Source of the DNA: Candidatus Nanohalarchaeota archaeon
GTDB taxonomy: Archaea; EX4484-52; B79-G9
Reading direction: 5' to 3'
NCBI GenBank assembly: GCA_003660865.1
Contig: QMVA01000063.1
Coordinates: 1 to 7,751, forward strand
Length of the DNA stretch: 7,751 bases
Part shown: in pieces, positions 7,460 to 7,751 of the stretch
How the letters are laid out: each line of letters begins with the position of its first letter
How positions within the stretch are numbered: the stretch's first letter is position 1
The notes under the pieces: generated by a model
Told to the model about the DNA's origin: nothing
Databases searched by the model: none
The model's input: the letters and a program-made list of their open reading frames with translations, nothing else
Position numbers and translations under genes: made by a program

Positions 7460-7482
7460 GGGTATGGATATTTTTTCCGTGA
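7460..7482 (+). repeat. Left terminal inverted repeat of the MITE-like element
   Basis: Starts GGGTATGG and ends CCGTGA. Compared with the reverse complement of 7586-7608, 19 of 23 positions match; the differences are at positions 8, 9, 10 and 12 of the repeat. Confidence 0.75.
7471..7476 (+). terminator. Possible T-run terminator of the Cys-rich gene
   Basis: T6 lies 32 nt after the stop codon of the Cys-rich gene, within the left terminal repeat of the MITE-like element. It is the first T-run downstream of that gene, so the inserted element may supply its terminator. The right repeat offers T5 on the minus strand, so transcripts entering from either side would meet a T-run. Confidence 0.35.
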
Positions 7483-7585
7483 TATAAAAGTATCCTGCAA
7501 CCATGATTTCCAGTGCAAATGATGTCATAGGACTACGTTTTTGCACATAAAATGTGTGTCTTAGAGTATCAAAAAAAAGTACTTT

Positions 7586-7608
7586 TCACGGAAAAATTCC
7601 TCATACCC
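7586..7608 (-). repeat. Right terminal inverted repeat of the MITE-like element
   Basis: On the minus strand this begins GGGTATGAGG and ends CCGTGA, mirroring the left repeat. The inner AAAGTA sequence is also shared by both ends, with a 4-nt TATA insertion on the left side. Confidence 0.75.
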
Positions 7609-7616
7609 GTCTATTT
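7609..7616. repeat. Target site duplication, right copy
   Basis: GTCTATTT, identical to 7452-7459 and directly abutting the right terminal repeat. No mismatch separates the two copies, which suggests a fairly recent insertion. Confidence 0.75.
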
Positions 7617-7620
7617 CTCA

Positions 7621-7632
7621 AATATATATAAC
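7621..7632 (+). promoter_or_regulatory. Strong TATA-like box near the right edge
   Basis: AATATATATAAC starts 4 bp past the right target duplication. It would place a plus-strand start near 7653 and a leader of about 50 nt before the ATG at 7702. The core is nearly symmetrical, so minus-strand use cannot be excluded, but no gene of useful length is found in that direction. Confidence 0.4.
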
Positions 7633-7660
7633 TCCTGTTTAACACATACAAATCATCAAA

Positions 7661-7671
7661 AATTATAAATT
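7661..7671 (+). promoter_or_regulatory. Second TATA-like box before the right-edge frame
   Basis: AATTATAAATT is centred about 36 nt upstream of the ATG at 7702, predicting a start near 7692 and a very short leader. This spacing resembles that of the other promoters in the window better than the upstream box does. Confidence 0.4.
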
Positions 7672-7677
7672 ACCTGC

Positions 7678-7710
7678 GGATGATGACGATTTTTGATTGT
7701 CATGCATTCC
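7678..7710 (+). other. Potential hairpin over the right-edge start codon
   Basis: ATGACGAT (7683-7690) pairs with ATTGTCAT (7696-7703), with one G-U pair and a 5-nt loop TTTTG. The stem extends outward through TG/CA and GGA/TCC with two single-base bulges. The candidate ATG at 7702 begins inside the right arm. It would be in the mRNA only if transcription starts at the upstream TATA box. A regulatory role is speculative. Confidence 0.35.
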
Positions 7711-7751
7711 CAAAAAACAGAAAGTAGATACTCAAAAAGGAATTTTAAACA
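7702..7751 (+). CDS. Possible 5' end of a gene, partial at right edge
   Basis: An ATG at 7702 opens a frame (MHSQKTESRYSKRNFK) that stays open to the end of the window, only 16 complete codons. It is basic and polar with no recognisable domain or signal peptide. Support comes from context: two TATA-like boxes lie at suitable distances, the nearer one giving a nearly leaderless mRNA as in the other genes here. An in-frame TGA at 7684-7686 limits the start to this ATG or a TTG at 7693. With so few codons it may be a chance frame, so confidence is low and no product can be named. Confidence 0.3.
   Translation, partial: MHSQKTESRYSKRNFK

Larger units (their letters stand above)
7460..7608. mobile_element. 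MITE-like non-autonomous element, 149 bp
   Basis: The element is bounded by imperfect terminal inverted repeats of 23 bp (7460-7482 and 7586-7608, 19 of 23 identical), which share GGGTATG at the tips and TTTTTCCGTGA at the inner ends. It is flanked by perfect 8-bp direct repeats GTCTATTT. Inside are a further inverted pair GTGCAAA/TTTGCAC (7513-7519 and 7540-7546) and a 12-bp palindrome AAAAGTACTTTT (7575-7586), so a single strand could fold into a long hairpin. It carries no transposase; the longest obvious reading frame from ATG at 7503 is 15 codons. An 8-bp duplication with GG-starting ends is compatible with mobilisation by a transposase of the IS6, IS256, ISL3 or ISH6 type, which is inference. 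It lies 21 nt after the stop of the Cys-rich gene and ends 12 bp before a strong TATA box. Confidence 0.75.

Noticed and set aside
7563..7604. Small minus-strand frame MRNFSVKSTFFLIL, starting at 7604 near the TATA-like sequence at 7621-7632.
   Set aside because: Only 14 codons and wholly inside the MITE-like element; most of it is the terminal repeat translated.
7680..7751. Box C/D sRNA candidate: ATGATGA at 7680-7686 matches the box C consensus RUGAUGA.
   Set aside because: No CTGA (box D or D') occurs in the remaining 65 bases and no terminal stem is visible; archaeal C/D sRNAs are usually about 50-65 nt.

Overview
The window reads as a piece of an archaeal chromosome. The evidence is a family B DNA polymerase with a C-terminal PCNA-binding (PIP) motif, A/T-rich TATA boxes about 25-30 bp upstream of start codons (leaderless or nearly leaderless mRNAs), oligo-T terminator-like tracts instead of hairpin terminators, a Roadblock/LC7-like protein of an archaeal type, and two large secreted proteins built from Ig-like modules. 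The style of the surface proteins (Cys-rich and Ig-like modules with a single C-terminal membrane anchor) suggests an uncultivated lineage such as DPANN or Altiarchaeota. That placement is inference; no rRNA or other marker is present to fix it.

Layout. At 1-366 (minus) is the start of a Roadblock/LC7-like gene that runs off the left edge. A 362-bp A/C-rich gap holds its promoter and the T-tract behind the next gene. At 729-2705 (minus) is a 658-residue secreted, heavily sequon-bearing Ig-like (CARDB-type) protein. A 124-bp divergent promoter region separates it from the DNA polymerase B gene at 2830-5304 (plus), which has all three exonuclease and all three polymerase motifs and no intein. 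After 58 bp with its own TATA box comes a 691-residue Cys-rich, membrane-anchored surface protein at 5363-7438 (plus). Downstream is a 149-bp MITE-like element (7460-7608) with 23-bp imperfect terminal inverted repeats and a perfect 8-bp target duplication. Beyond it lie two TATA boxes, a hairpin and a possible new gene entering the right edge at 7702.

The genes do not form one operon: there is one divergent pair (surface protein and polB) and separately promoted units. The functional themes are replication (PolB) and cell envelope (two ectodomain proteins that appear to rely on different stabilising features, N-glycans in one and disulfides in the other).

Two sequence-level signals stand out. 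First, the plus strand is C-rich and G-poor through both the minus-strand surface gene and the plus-strand polB, so the bias follows the DNA strand and not gene direction; it reverses sharply in the Cys-rich half of the 691-residue gene, which looks like a mosaic. Second, the MITE-like element is small, complete and apparently cleanly inserted next to a promoter. No CRISPR array, tRNA, rRNA or defence system was found.
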